DNA of 64,000 nt from Massilia putida (GTDB taxonomy: Bacteria > Pseudomonadota > Gammaproteobacteria > Burkholderiales > Burkholderiaceae_D). The translations under genes were made by a program, and so were the position numbers. Every line of letters begins with the position of its first letter. Within the stretch, counting starts at the first letter, position 1. The notes under the pieces were generated by a model that ran no database searches, had not been told where the DNA came from, and saw nothing but the letters and a program-made list of their open reading frames with translations. Positions 48,307-56,913 of this stretch are shown piece by piece. Location of the stretch: NCBI RefSeq assembly GCF_001941825.1, contig NZ_CP019038.1:1798001-1862000 (forward strand), in the 5' to 3' direction.

Positions 48307-49395
48307 TCAAACGCGCAACGCACGGCCTCCGTGGGTTGCCAGATGGTCAAGCACGAGGCCCGGCAATGCCGTCAACGGGGCCACCTCGTGGGAGGCGCCG
48401 ATGGCGATCGCTTCGCGCGGCATGCCGAACACGACGCACGACGCTTCATCCTGGGCGAAATTGTAGGCGCCCGCGTTCTTCATCTCCAGCATGCCTTGCG
48501 CGCCGTCCTTGCCCATGCCCGTCAGGATCACGCCGACGGCGTTCTTGCCGGCCGCCTGGGCCGCCGAGCGGAACAGGACGTCCACGGACGGACGATGACG
48601 GTTGACCGGTTCGGACTGCTCGATCTTCGTCATGTAGTTCGCGCCCGAACGCGTCAGCAACAGGTGGGAGTGGCCCGGCGCGATGTAGGCGTGCCCCGGC
48701 AGCACGCGTTCGTTGCCCGCGGACTCGACGACGCTGATCTTGCACAGGGAGTCGAGGCGGCGCGCAAACGACGTGGTGAAACCTTCCGGCATATGCTGGG
48801 CGATCAGGATGCCGGGGCAGTCGGACGGCATCTGCATGAGGAATTCGCGGATCGCTTCCGTGCCGCCCGTCGAGGCGCCGATGATGATCAGCTTTTCCGA
48901 TGACGTCAGCGGGCTGCGCAGCTGCGGCAGTTGCGTGGGGGCGCCGGCCGCGGCGGTCTGCAGGGTGCGCGCCTTGACGCGGGCACGCGCCGTCGCGCGG
49001 ATCTTGTCGGCGATCAGCTCCGTGTACTCGCGCATGCCGCTCTGGATCGAGATCTTGGGTTTGGTCACGAAATCGACGGCGCCCAGTTCCAGCGCGCGCA
49101 TCGTGATTTCGGAGCCGCGCTCCGTCAGCGACGACACCATCAGCACCGGCATCGGGCGCAGACGCATCAGCTTTTCGAGGAAGTCGAGGCCGTCCATCTT
49201 CGGCATCTCGACGTCCAGCGTGAGCACGTCCGGGTTCGTGCGCTTGATCAGGTCGCGCGCGACGAGCGGATCGGGGGCGACGCCGACGACCTCCATGTCA
49301 GGCTGCGAGTTGACGATTTCCGTCATCACGCTGCGGATCAGGGCGGAATCGTCGACGATCACCACTTTGATCTTCGTCATCGTATTGAAGCTCAT
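48307..49395 (-). CDS. cheB: Chemotaxis methylesterase/deamidase CheB
   Basis: Removes methyl groups from chemoreceptors. The 362-residue protein has a receiver domain with phospho-acceptor Asp61 in [13 protein letters not shown] and a C-terminal esterase with the triad Ser in [11 protein letters not shown], His in [10 protein letters not shown] and Asp in [10 protein letters not shown]. The ATG at 49395 has AAAGG at good distance; a second in-frame ATG at 49380 is possible. Follows cheD by 15 bases. Confidence 0.96.
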   Translation of the reverse strand: MSFNTMTKIKVVIVDDSALIRSVMTEIVNSQPDMEVVGVAPDPLVARDLIKRTNPDVLTLDVEMPKMDGLDFLEKLMRLRPMPVLMVSSLTERGSEITMRALELGAVDFVTKPKISIQSGMREYTELIADKIRATARARVKARTLQTAAAGAPTQLPQLRSPLTSSEKLIIIGASTGGTEAIREFLMQMPSDCPGILIAQHMPEGFTTSFARRLDSLCKISVVESAGNERVLPGHAYIAPGHSHLLLTRSGANYMTKIEQSEPVNRHRPSVDVLFRSAAQAAGKNAVGVILTGMGKDGAQGMLEMKNAGAYNFAQDEASCVVFGMPREAIAIGASHEVAPLTALPGLVLDHLATHGGRALRV

Positions 49396-49410
49396 TCTTT
49401 GCCTTTCTTG

Positions 49411-50010
49411 TCAGAACAGGTCGACGGCGCCGGCGACCGGCGTGACCTTGAGGCGGCTGGCGTAATCGAGTTCGCGCTTCGCCAGCGTGTCGTTATGGGT
49501 CTGCATCAGCTTCTTGACGAGTACCTTGCCGGTGCGCGGGAAAAAATACACCTTGCGCGGGTAAATGTCGTTCAAATCCTCTGCCAGCACGGGAATCCGT
49601 TCCGTCTTGAGGAAGTTGATGACGAACGCGGCATTGCGTTCGCCCACGTTCATCGCGGAGAAGCCGCGCAGCACGGCGCCGCCGCCGAAGACCTTCGCTT
49701 CCAGGTTTTCGCGGCGCGCGCCGGACTTGAGCAGGTCGTTGATCAGCACCTCCATCGCATACGTTCCGTAGCGCATCGACGCCGAGACCGGGTTGCCCGG
49801 GTCGCCGCCGTCCGGCAGCATGAAATGGTTCATGCCACCCAGGCCCTTGACGCGGTCGCGGATGCACGCGGACACGCACGAGCCGAGCACCGTCACGATC
49901 AGCATGTCCTTCTCGGTGTAGTAGTACTCGCCGGGGAGGATCTTGGCCGCGTCGCAATCGAAGGTGCGGTCGTAATAGACGTTGGTGGCGAAATGGCTGT
50001 TCGTTTCCAT
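49411..50010 (-). CDS. cheD: Chemoreceptor glutamine deamidase CheD
   Basis: Converts receptor glutamines to glutamates. In the 199-residue protein catalytic Cys45 lies in TVLGSCVSACI and His62 in LGGMNHFMLP; VFGGGAVLRGFSAMNVGERN is the conserved C-terminal block. Sits between cheR and cheB as in other betaproteobacteria. Confidence 0.96.
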   Translation of the reverse strand: METNSHFATNVYYDRTFDCDAAKILPGEYYYTEKDMLIVTVLGSCVSACIRDRVKGLGGMNHFMLPDGGDPGNPVSASMRYGTYAMEVLINDLLKSGARRENLEAKVFGGGAVLRGFSAMNVGERNAAFVINFLKTERIPVLAEDLNDIYPRKVYFFPRTGKVLVKKLMQTHNDTLAKRELDYASRLKVTPVAGAVDLF

Positions 50011-50025
50011 GTTCCGATCGGGGCG

Positions 50026-50910
50026 TCAGCCGTGGTTCAATTCGTAGACCGTCTTGCCGCGCAGGCGCAGCGAGTCGGAGACGTACAGGAAGTTCTCGGA
50101 ATGGCCGGCGAACAGCAGCGAATCGGGCTTCATCAGCGGCACGAAGCGCGACAGGATCTTGCGCTGCGTGGACTTGTCGAAGTAGATCATCACGTTGCGG
50201 CAGAAGATCGCGTCGAACGGGCCCTTGAGGTCCCAGCCGTCGGCCAGCAGGTTGAGCTGGCGGAACGTGATCAGCTGGCGCAGTTCCGGGCGCACGCGCA
50301 CGAGGCCCTCCTGGGCCCCCTTCCCTTTCAGGAAAAAGCGGCGCAGGCGCGCCTGGTCCATCTTGTCGACGCGCTCGAGCGGATAGACGCCGGCGCTGGC
50401 CGTGGCCAGCACGTTCGTGTCGATGTCGGTGGCGACGATCTGCACCGGCGGCGTGAGCGTGTCGAACGCCTCGCACACGGTCATCGCGATCGAATACGGC
50501 TCTTCGCCGGTGGAGCTGGCCGAGCACCAGATCGTGAGCGGCCCGCCGTGCCGGGCGCGCGCCTTGAGCACGTGTTCGGCCAGCAGCGGGAAGTGGTGCG
50601 CCTCGCGGAAGAACGACGTGAGGTTCGTCGTCAGCGCGTTCGTGAACGATTCCCACTCGGCCGGCATGCGGCCCGCTTCCAGCGCGTCGAGGTAGGACAC
50701 GAACGAGGCGATGCCGTTGGCGCGCAGGCGGCGCGCGAGCCGGCTGTAGACCATCTCCTGCTTGCTGTCGGCCAGCGAGATGCCGGCGCGCTGGTAGATC
50801 AGGCCCCGCACGCGCTCGAAATCGGCGCGGGTGAAGTCGAACTCCTTGCCGGTCTCCTGCCGGGTCGCCGGCTTCGTATTGTGCGGCACGTTGTTAGCCA
50901 TGGGTTGCAT
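50026..50910 (-). CDS. cheR: Chemoreceptor methyltransferase CheR
   Basis: Methylates receptor glutamates using SAM. The 294-residue protein has the N-terminal helical domain (FERVRGLIYQRAGISLADSK), the linker FREAHHFPLL and the SAM-binding core IWCSASSTGEEPYSIAM, with DAIFCRNVMIYFDK and FAGHSENF near the end. No chemoreceptor gene is next to it, so receptors must be elsewhere. Start at 50910 or 50901; neither has a strong ribosome site. Confidence 0.95.
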   Translation of the reverse strand: MQPMANNVPHNTKPATRQETGKEFDFTRADFERVRGLIYQRAGISLADSKQEMVYSRLARRLRANGIASFVSYLDALEAGRMPAEWESFTNALTTNLTSFFREAHHFPLLAEHVLKARARHGGPLTIWCSASSTGEEPYSIAMTVCEAFDTLTPPVQIVATDIDTNVLATASAGVYPLERVDKMDQARLRRFFLKGKGAQEGLVRVRPELRQLITFRQLNLLADGWDLKGPFDAIFCRNVMIYFDKSTQRKILSRFVPLMKPDSLLFAGHSENFLYVSDSLRLRGKTVYELNHG

Positions 50911-50964
50911 TCGTTCTGCGGACCGCGAGCGGTCCGGGTGGTCCCTTGCGCCGCGCTACCGTGT

Positions 50965-51461
50965 TTAAGCCGCCAACCGGTCCATCAGGCCCATTTCGCT
51001 GGACGACATCAGCTTGTCGATGTCGATCAGGATGAGCATGCGTTCGTCGACGGTACCGAGGCCGGTCAGGTAGTCGGAGTTGAAGGCGGAGCCCATCTCC
51101 GGCGCCGGCTTGATCTGGTCCGGCGAGAGCGTGGTGACGTCCGACACGCTGTCGACGACCATGCCCATGATGCGGCCGCCGATGTTCAGGATGATCACGA
51201 CGGTGAACTGGTCGTAGGTCGGCGTGCCCAGGTTGAACTTGATGCGCATGTCGACCACGGGGATGATGATGCCACGCAGGTTAATCACGCCCTTGATGAA
51301 TTCGGGGCATTGGCGATGCGGGTCACGGTCTCGTAGCCGCGGATCTCCTGCACCTTCAGGATGTCGATGCCGTATTCCTCGGACCCGAGGGTGAAGGCCA
51401 GGTATTCGCTGCCGCTGCCGTCGTGGGCATCGTTCGGCTTGTTCGTCGGTTGAGTGGACAT
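50965..51461 (-). pseudogene. cheW: Chemotaxis coupling protein CheW, interrupted by a one-base frameshift
   Basis: CheW links receptors to CheA. The ATG at 51461 opens [20 protein letters not shown] and continues with [20 protein letters not shown] and [11 protein letters not shown], then the frame breaks at about 51302-51303. After adding one G the expected [20 protein letters not shown] follows and runs to the stop at 50965. As written, the first frame ends at a TGA near 51287 (NAPNSSRA), and the second lacks a start other than Met in MINLRG. Total length 497 bases is one short of 166 codons. The rest is undamaged, so this may be a recent mutation or a sequencing error; with cheA and cheR intact I favour the latter. 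Confidence 0.88.
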
Positions 51462-51497
51462 GTCGGTTCCTTATCGGAGCAAAAGTATGGGTTTATT

Positions 51498-53657
51498 TCA
51501 GTAGACGACGGATTCATCGGACAACTGGCGCGACGAGCGCAGCAGCGCGCCCACGTCCAGGATCAGCGCCACGCCGCCATCGCCGAGGATGGTGGCGCCG
51601 GAGATCCCGGCCACCTTGCGGTAGTTCGCTTCCAGGTTTTTCACGACGACCTGCTGCTGGCCGACCAGTTCGTCGACGAACAGCGCGGCCTTGCGGCCTT
51701 CCGCTTCGAGGATCACGAGGATGCCTTCGCACGGATCGGTGATGCGCGGTTCGATGTTGAACATCTGGTACAGCGGGACCAGCGGCAGATATTCGCCGCG
51801 CACCTTGACGACGCGGCCCTGGCCCGCGATCTCCTTGACGTCGGCGCGCGCCGGCTGCAGCGACTCGACGACGAAGCCGAGCGGCAGGATGTAGATCTCT
51901 TCGCCGCTGCGGATCGACATGCCGTCCAGGATCGCCAGGGTCAGCGGCAGCGAGATCAGGATCGTCGTGCCGAAGCCGCGCGCGGAACGGATGTCGATGG
52001 TGCCGCCCAGCGCCTGGATATTGCGCTTGACGACGTCCATGCCGACGCCGCGGCCCGACACGTCGGTGACGATCTCCGCCGTCGAGAAGCCCGGCGCGAA
52101 GATCAGCTGCCAGACGTCGGCGTCGCTCATGTTGTCCGACACCGGCAGGCCGTTCTGCTTGGCCTTGGCCAGGATCTTTTCGCGATTCAGGCCGCCGCCG
52201 TCGTCGGCGACTTCGATCACGATATTGCCGCCCTGGTGCGCGGCGGACAGGAACAGGCGTCCCGATTCCGATTTGCCGGCGGCCACGCGCGCGGCGGGCA
52301 GTTCGATGCCGTGGTCGATCGAATTGCGCACCAGGTGCGTGAGCGGATCGACGATGCGCTCGATCAGGCCCTTGTCCAGTTCCGTCGCGGCGCCGTTGGT
52401 GATGAAGTCGACCTTCTTGCCGAGCTTGCCGGCCAGGTCGCGCACCATGCGCGGGAAGCGCGAGAACACGAAGTCCATCGGCATCATGCGGATCGACATG
52501 ACGGCTTCCTGCAGGTCGCGCGTATTGCGCGTCAGCTGCGACACGGACGCCAGCAGGCGCTGGTGCAGCATCGGATCGAGGCCGGAGCTGCGCTGCTCGA
52601 TCATGGCCTGCGTGATCACGAGTTCGCCGACGAGGTTGATCAGCTGGTCGACCTTCTCGATCGACACGCGGATCGACGACGATTCCGAACCCTGCGCGTG
52701 GGCGCCTTCGGCCTTTTTGGCGGCCTTCTTTTCGGCCGCCACTTCGGTGATCTCGAGCGGTTCCGGTCGCACCGGTGCCGGCGGCGGCGGCTCGGCCACG
52801 ATGCCGGCTTCGCGGCGGATCTGCTCGATCGGCTGGAAGAAGCCGTAGCCGAGTTCGTCCTCCGACGGGGCCAGGTCGCTGGCGTCGACCGGATCGGCCG
52901 GGTCGAAGAAGCCGTAGCCCTGCTCGTCCTCGATACGGGCGCGGTCGGCCGCCTCGCGGGCGCGCTGCTCGGGCGTGAGCGGGGGCGCTTCGAAGATCTT
53001 CAGGTCGCTCGGGTCGAGCACGAAGGAGCAGATGGCGATGATGTCGTCCAGGCCCTCGTGCGTCATGATGATCAGTGCCGTGCGTCCCGCCTCGAGCGGC
53101 ACGACGGACACGCGACCCAGCAGGCCGAGTTCGTCGACGAGCGCGTCGACGTCGCGCTTGGCGAGGTCGGGCAGCTCGATCTTGTAGCGGTGCGCGCCTT
53201 CCGCGACCTGCTGTTTTTGCTCGGCGTGCAGGAACGAGGGCACGGTCGGCTGGTGCGTCGGCACGATCACGCCTTCGGACAGGTCGTGCAGCATCATGCG
53301 CACGTTGGCGACGGCTTCCTGGTCGACGTCCGCACCGTTACGGTGGCCGTCGAGCTGCATCTTGAGGATGTCCTTGGCGGCCAGGAAGGCGTCCACGTGC
53401 TGGGCCGTGAGGGCCATCTCGCCCTTGCGGATGCGGTCCAGCAGGGACTCGAGCACGTGCGTCACTTCGCTCATGTCGTTCAGGCCGAAGGTCGATGCCC
53501 CGCCCTTGATCGAATGGGCGGTGCGGAAGATCGCGTTCAGGTCTTCCGGGTCCGGCGAGTCGATATCGACGGCCAGCAGCAGACGCTCCTTTTCGGCGAG
53601 CAGCTCTTCCGCCTCGTCGAAAAAGACCTTGTAAAACTGGCTGATGTCGATGGTCAT
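51498..53657 (-). CDS. cheA: Chemotaxis histidine kinase CheA
   Basis: A 719-residue kinase that phosphorylates CheY and CheB. P1/HPt domain with His48 in FRTAHSIKGGAS; P2-like region about 160-225; long Pro/Ala linker; P3 dimerisation (SIRVSIEKVDQLINLVGELV, about 310); P4 ATPase with N-box LVRNSIDHGIE and DDGGGLNREKIL and GRGVGMDVVKRNI; C-terminal CheW-like P5 domain (GEEIYILPLGFVVE). All phosphotransfer residues are present. Confidence 0.97.
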   Translation of the reverse strand: MTIDISQFYKVFFDEAEELLAEKERLLLAVDIDSPDPEDLNAIFRTAHSIKGGASTFGLNDMSEVTHVLESLLDRIRKGEMALTAQHVDAFLAAKDILKMQLDGHRNGADVDQEAVANVRMMLHDLSEGVIVPTHQPTVPSFLHAEQKQQVAEGAHRYKIELPDLAKRDVDALVDELGLLGRVSVVPLEAGRTALIIMTHEGLDDIIAICSFVLDPSDLKIFEAPPLTPEQRAREAADRARIEDEQGYGFFDPADPVDASDLAPSEDELGYGFFQPIEQIRREAGIVAEPPPPAPVRPEPLEITEVAAEKKAAKKAEGAHAQGSESSSIRVSIEKVDQLINLVGELVITQAMIEQRSSGLDPMLHQRLLASVSQLTRNTRDLQEAVMSIRMMPMDFVFSRFPRMVRDLAGKLGKKVDFITNGAATELDKGLIERIVDPLTHLVRNSIDHGIELPAARVAAGKSESGRLFLSAAHQGGNIVIEVADDGGGLNREKILAKAKQNGLPVSDNMSDADVWQLIFAPGFSTAEIVTDVSGRGVGMDVVKRNIQALGGTIDIRSARGFGTTILISLPLTLAILDGMSIRSGEEIYILPLGFVVESLQPARADVKEIAGQGRVVKVRGEYLPLVPLYQMFNIEPRITDPCEGILVILEAEGRKAALFVDELVGQQQVVVKNLEANYRKVAGISGATILGDGGVALILDVGALLRSSRQLSDESVVY

Positions 53658-53703
53658 GTTGAATATCCGTCTGGTGCGAACGGCACGGCGGCCACGAGGC
53701 CGC

Positions 53704-54069
53704 TCAGCCGATGACTTTCTTGACCACCTCGATCAGGCGCTGCGGGTCGAACGGCTTGACCAGCCAGCCGTTCGCGCCGGCCGCGCGGCCCTTCGTCTTC
53801 ATGTCTTCGGACGACTCGGTCGTGAGCATGAGGATCGGCGTCTTCTGGTAGCCCGGCAGGCCGCGCAGCGATTTGATCAGGGTGAGCCCGTCCATCTTGG
53901 GCATGTTCTGGTCGGTCAGGACCAGGTCGACGGTCTGCAGCTTCGCCTTTTCCAGGCCATCCTGTCCGTCGACGGCTTCCACCACCTGATAGCCGGCGGC
54001 CTTCAGGCTGAAAGCCACCATCTGGCGCAGGGAACTGGAATCGTCGACTGCGAGAATCGTTTTTGCCAT
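53704..54069 (-). CDS. CheY-like single-domain response regulator
   Basis: A 121-residue receiver with Asp9/Asp10, phospho-acceptor Asp53 in LVLTDQNMPKMDG, and Lys in WLVKPFDPQRL. It resembles the CheY copy found directly before cheA in many betaproteobacteria, whose role is less clear than the motor-binding CheY and which may act as a phosphate sink. Followed by two palindromic repeats on its 5' side. Confidence 0.92.
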   Translation of the reverse strand: MAKTILAVDDSSSLRQMVAFSLKAAGYQVVEAVDGQDGLEKAKLQTVDLVLTDQNMPKMDGLTLIKSLRGLPGYQKTPILMLTTESSEDMKTKGRAAGANGWLVKPFDPQRLIEVVKKVIG

Positions 54070-54085
54070 CTTTATGCTCCTGTTC

Positions 54086-54123
54086 GAGTCAGAGCCCGGT
54101 TTTTCTTTTGGGGGCTCTGACCC
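54086..54123. repeat. GTCAGAGCCC palindrome 5' of the cheY-like gene
   Basis: TCAGAGCCC and GGGCTCTGA arms around GGTTTTTCTTTTGG, ending 37 bases before a second copy region. Lies in the 144-base gap between the CheZ-like gene and cheY. Confidence 0.8.
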
Positions 54124-54171
54124 AGGTTTTCACTCGCGCCAGTCGCCTGGCTGCTTTTTTTATAATCAGAT

Positions 54172-54209
54172 GAGGTCAGAGCCCACCCGGTGAACCGGGC
54201 TCTGCCCCC
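54172..54209. repeat. GTCAGAGCCC palindrome 3' of the CheZ-like gene
   Basis: GAGGTCAGAGCCC / GGGCTCTGCCCCC arms around ACCCGGTGAACC; one mismatch. Ends five bases before the stop of the CheZ-like gene at 54214. Confidence 0.8.
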
Positions 54210-54213
54210 ATGG

Positions 54214-54765
54214 TTAAAACAACTCGACATCACCACTCTCGAGGTGCCGCTGTTCGACCGACTTGCGCAGCATGCTGCGCAGCTCCAGCGACTGGATCGC
54301 CAGCGCCATGCTGACCTTGCCCAGGCGTTCGACGATCTCGTCGCCGTCGCTCTCGGGCAGGATGTCGTCGCCATGCTCGGACAGCGTGGTCAGGAAATCG
54401 CGCAGGCCCGTCACTCGGCGCAGCGTGCGGTCGAGCAGCTGGCTCGTCATGTCCTGAAATTGCATACTCGTCACCGCCGCGTTCACGTGGCCGGCGATCT
54501 CGCCCGACATCCCGGTCAGGCAGGCGCTCTCTTCCGCCGTCGGCGCCTGGCCGGCCAGCAGCCGGTTGATTGCTTCCTGGCGCGAATCGACCACGTGGTG
54601 AATCGCCATGAAACTGCTCGTCAGCTTCTCGACGGCTTCCTCGAGCAACAGCGTCGTCTGCACGAGGTCGGTCTCGACTTCGGACAGGTGGCGCCGGCCA
54701 TGGTCGGACACACCCGACAAGAGGCGCTTGACGTGTGACCCGAGAATCTTTTTTCTTGTCGTCAT
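54214..54765 (-). CDS. CheZ-like helical protein (putative second CheY phosphatase)
   Basis: A 183-residue, almost wholly helical protein. SMQFQDMTSQLLDRTLRRV (100-118) matches the CheZ active site (FQDLTGQ): Asp105 and Gln109 are in the same spacing as Asp143/Gln147 of E. coli CheZ. The C-terminus ESGDVELF is acidic and ends in Phe, like the CheY-binding tail of CheZ. True cheZ is present at 47118-47753, so this would be a second one, next to the second cheY-like gene. Start ATG 54765 has GGAGG six bases upstream. Assignment is by motif, not by overall similarity. Confidence 0.7.
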   Translation of the reverse strand: MTTRKKILGSHVKRLLSGVSDHGRRHLSEVETDLVQTTLLLEEAVEKLTSSFMAIHHVVDSRQEAINRLLAGQAPTAEESACLTGMSGEIAGHVNAAVTSMQFQDMTSQLLDRTLRRVTGLRDFLTTLSEHGDDILPESDGDEIVERLGKVSMALAIQSLELRSMLRKSVEQRHLESGDVELF

Positions 54766-54790
54766 AAAATCCTCCAGAACATCCCGTCCG

Positions 54791-55882
54791 TTACTTTTTC
54801 CCTGCCGGCGTTGCCGCCGGTTGCGCCAGACCGCCACCCTTTGCGCCGGATGCCGCCACCCCGGCACCCTTTTCGACGGAGGCCGCCACCCCGGCACCCT
54901 TTTCGACGGAGGCCGCCACCCCGGCACCCTTTTCGACGGGTGCCGCCACCCCGGCACCCGTCGCCTCAGCGACCGCTTTCACTGCCGCGTCCGCGCTCTC
55001 GCCGGGTACGTCCAGCGGCGTGCCGTCGTGCAGCACGGCGTTCTCGGTCCGCTTGTTCATGACCAGAATGCTGATGCGGCGGTTGATCGGGTTGAACGGG
55101 TCCGCGCGGTCCAGGTGGACGGCCGAACCGAGGCCGACCACACGCAGGATTTTCGCATCGGACAGTCCGCCGTGCACCAGTTCGCGGCGCGAGGCATTGG
55201 CGCGGTCGGCGGACAATTCCCAGTTCGTATAGCCGGCGGGCGTCGAATACGGCGTGGAATCGGTATGCCCGGACAGGCCGATGCGGTTCGGCACGTCGTT
55301 CAGCACGAGGCCCAGCACGTCGAGAATGTCGCGGGTATAGGGCTGCAGCTCGGCGCTCGCGGACGCGAACATCGGACGGTTCTTTTCGTCGACGATCTGG
55401 ATCCGCAGGCCTTCGCTCGTCACGTCGAGCAGCAACTGGTTCTTGTATTTGCGCAGCAGCGGATTGGCTTCGATCGTCTGCTGGATGCGTTGCTTGAGCT
55501 GTTCCAGACGCGTCGCTTCCTCTTTCTCGAGGGCTTCGCGCGCGGACTTCAGGTCCATCGATTTCTTGTTGGATTCGACATCGCCGTTCTTGACCTGGCC
55601 GCTGCGGCGCGTCAGGTCCTTGCCGCCGCCCTGCAGGATCGAATTGCTGTTGCCGGCGCCGGTGCCGCCCTGCATGGCGACCTTCAGCGGCGTCTTGAAA
55701 TAATTTGCGATACCTTCCATGTCGCCCTTCGTCGTCGAGCCGAGCAGCCACATGAGCAGGAAGAACGCCATCATCGCCGTCACGAAGTCGGCGTACGCGA
55801 TCTTCCAGGCGCCGCCATGGTGACCATGGCCGCCCTTCTTGATGCGCTTGACGATGATGGGCTTCTGGCCTTCGTCAGCCAT
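54791..55882 (-). CDS. motB: Flagellar motor stator protein MotB with repeat tail
   Basis: Peptidoglycan-anchored stator subunit. The 363-residue protein has one transmembrane helix with the proton-carrying Asp32 (YADFVTAMMAFFLLMWLL), a plug/linker and a C-terminal OmpA-like domain (IGLSGHTDSTPY, NWELSADRANASRREL, NRRISILVM). After about residue 300 there is an extra tail of 10-residue repeats (GAGVAASVEK type) encoded by a 30-bp DNA tandem repeat. Four bases after the ATG-proximal region of motA's stop spacing: 36 bases between the two genes. Confidence 0.95.
   Translation of the reverse strand: MADEGQKPIIVKRIKKGGHGHHGGAWKIAYADFVTAMMAFFLLMWLLGSTTKGDMEGIANYFKTPLKVAMQGGTGAGNSNSILQGGGKDLTRRSGQVKNGDVESNKKSMDLKSAREALEKEEATRLEQLKQRIQQTIEANPLLRKYKNQLLLDVTSEGLRIQIVDEKNRPMFASASAELQPYTRDILDVLGLVLNDVPNRIGLSGHTDSTPYSTPAGYTNWELSADRANASRRELVHGGLSDAKILRVVGLGSAVHLDRADPFNPINRRISILVMNKRTENAVLHDGTPLDVPGESADAAVKAVAEATGAGVAAPVEKGAGVAASVEKGAGVAASVEKGAGVAASGAKGGGLAQPAATPAGKK
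54851..54960. repeat. 30-bp tandem repeat, about 3.7 units, within motB
   Basis: Units at 54851-54880, 54881-54910, 54911-54940 and partial 54941-54960, nearly identical (GCCGCCACCCCGGCACCC core). In frame, each adds ten residues. Copy number is likely to vary among strains. Confidence 0.9.
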
Positions 55883-55918
55883 GCCGCACTCCCGCGCCGA
55901 TGTGAATGTTACGCACCA

Positions 55919-56779
55919 TTACTTGCTCTTGGCCTTCTTGATGTGATCCTCGAGTTCCGCGAAGGTCGGGCGCTCGGTCGAGTACAGCACCTTGCGGCCG
56001 AATTCGACGGCCAGCGCCGGCGCATAACCGTTCAGGCTGGCGAGCAGCGTCACCTTCACGGTCTGGAACATCTTCGTCGACTCCTCCAGCTTCTGTTCGA
56101 GCAAGCTGGACAGCGGACCGACGAAGCCGTAGGCCAGCAGGATGCCGAGGAAGGTGCCGACCAGCGCGTGCGCGATCAGGATGCCCAGCTCGGCCGGCGG
56201 CAGGCCCACGGATTCCATCGTATGCACCACGCCCATCACGGCCGCCACGATACCGAACGCCGGCAGGCCGTCGCCGAGCTTGGCAATGCATTGTGCCGGG
56301 ACCGCACCCTCATGATGGTGGGTCTCGATCTCGTTGTCCATCAGGTTCTCGATCTGGAACGCGTCCATGTTGCCCGAAACCATCAGGCGCAGGTAATCGG
56401 TGATGAATTCGACAATGTGATGGTCCGCCAGCACCGCCGGGTACTTCGAGAACACGGGGCTCTGCTCGGGGGCCTCGATGTCGCCTTCGATCGACATCAA
56501 GCCTTCCTTCCTCACCTTCGACAGCACGTCGAACAGCAGCGACATCAGCTCCATGTACATCTCGCGCGTGTACTTCGACCCCTTGAACAGGGTGGGCAGC
56601 GCGGCCAGTGTCGCCTTCACGGCCTTCGGATTGTTACCGACGAAGAACGCGCCGACGGCGGCACCGCCGATCATGACGAGTTCCAACGGCTGCCACAGCG
56701 CCGCCAGGTGACCGCCGTTCATCGCGAAGCCGCCGAACACGGCAGCGAGCACTACAACGTAACCAACAATGACAAACAC
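55919..56779 (-). CDS. motA: Flagellar motor stator protein MotA
   Basis: Four-helix stator subunit; pairs with MotB to conduct protons. I start at GTG 56779 (FVIVGYVVVLAAVFGGFAMN follows), giving 286 residues, the usual length, with GGGAG upstream; an in-frame ATG at 56839 would add 20 residues without family similarity. Conserved cytoplasmic charges occur in the segment EFITDYLRLMVSGN, and the C-terminal helices in GDGLPAFGIVAAVMGVVHTM and LVGTFLGILLAYGFVGPL. Confidence 0.95.
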   Translation of the reverse strand: MFVIVGYVVVLAAVFGGFAMNGGHLAALWQPLELVMIGGAAVGAFFVGNNPKAVKATLAALPTLFKGSKYTREMYMELMSLLFDVLSKVRKEGLMSIEGDIEAPEQSPVFSKYPAVLADHHIVEFITDYLRLMVSGNMDAFQIENLMDNEIETHHHEGAVPAQCIAKLGDGLPAFGIVAAVMGVVHTMESVGLPPAELGILIAHALVGTFLGILLAYGFVGPLSSLLEQKLEESTKMFQTVKVTLLASLNGYAPALAVEFGRKVLYSTERPTFAELEDHIKKAKSK

Positions 56780-56913
56780 GGGACTCCCGATGCGTGATTC
56801 CGGGACAGGCCCGGTTTGGATCCAAGTTGATGAATCCAAAGAGAAATATTTACGTAGGGAACTAGATTAGCTTGAGAATGGCCCACGGGCAAGTAAAAGT
56901 GCCCCGACGACCG

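Noticed and set aside
56780..56913. Sigma28-like site upstream of motA (TCAAGCTA, 11 bases, TACGTAAA)
   Set aside because: Only five and four of eight positions match; too weak to list although motA is a plausible target.
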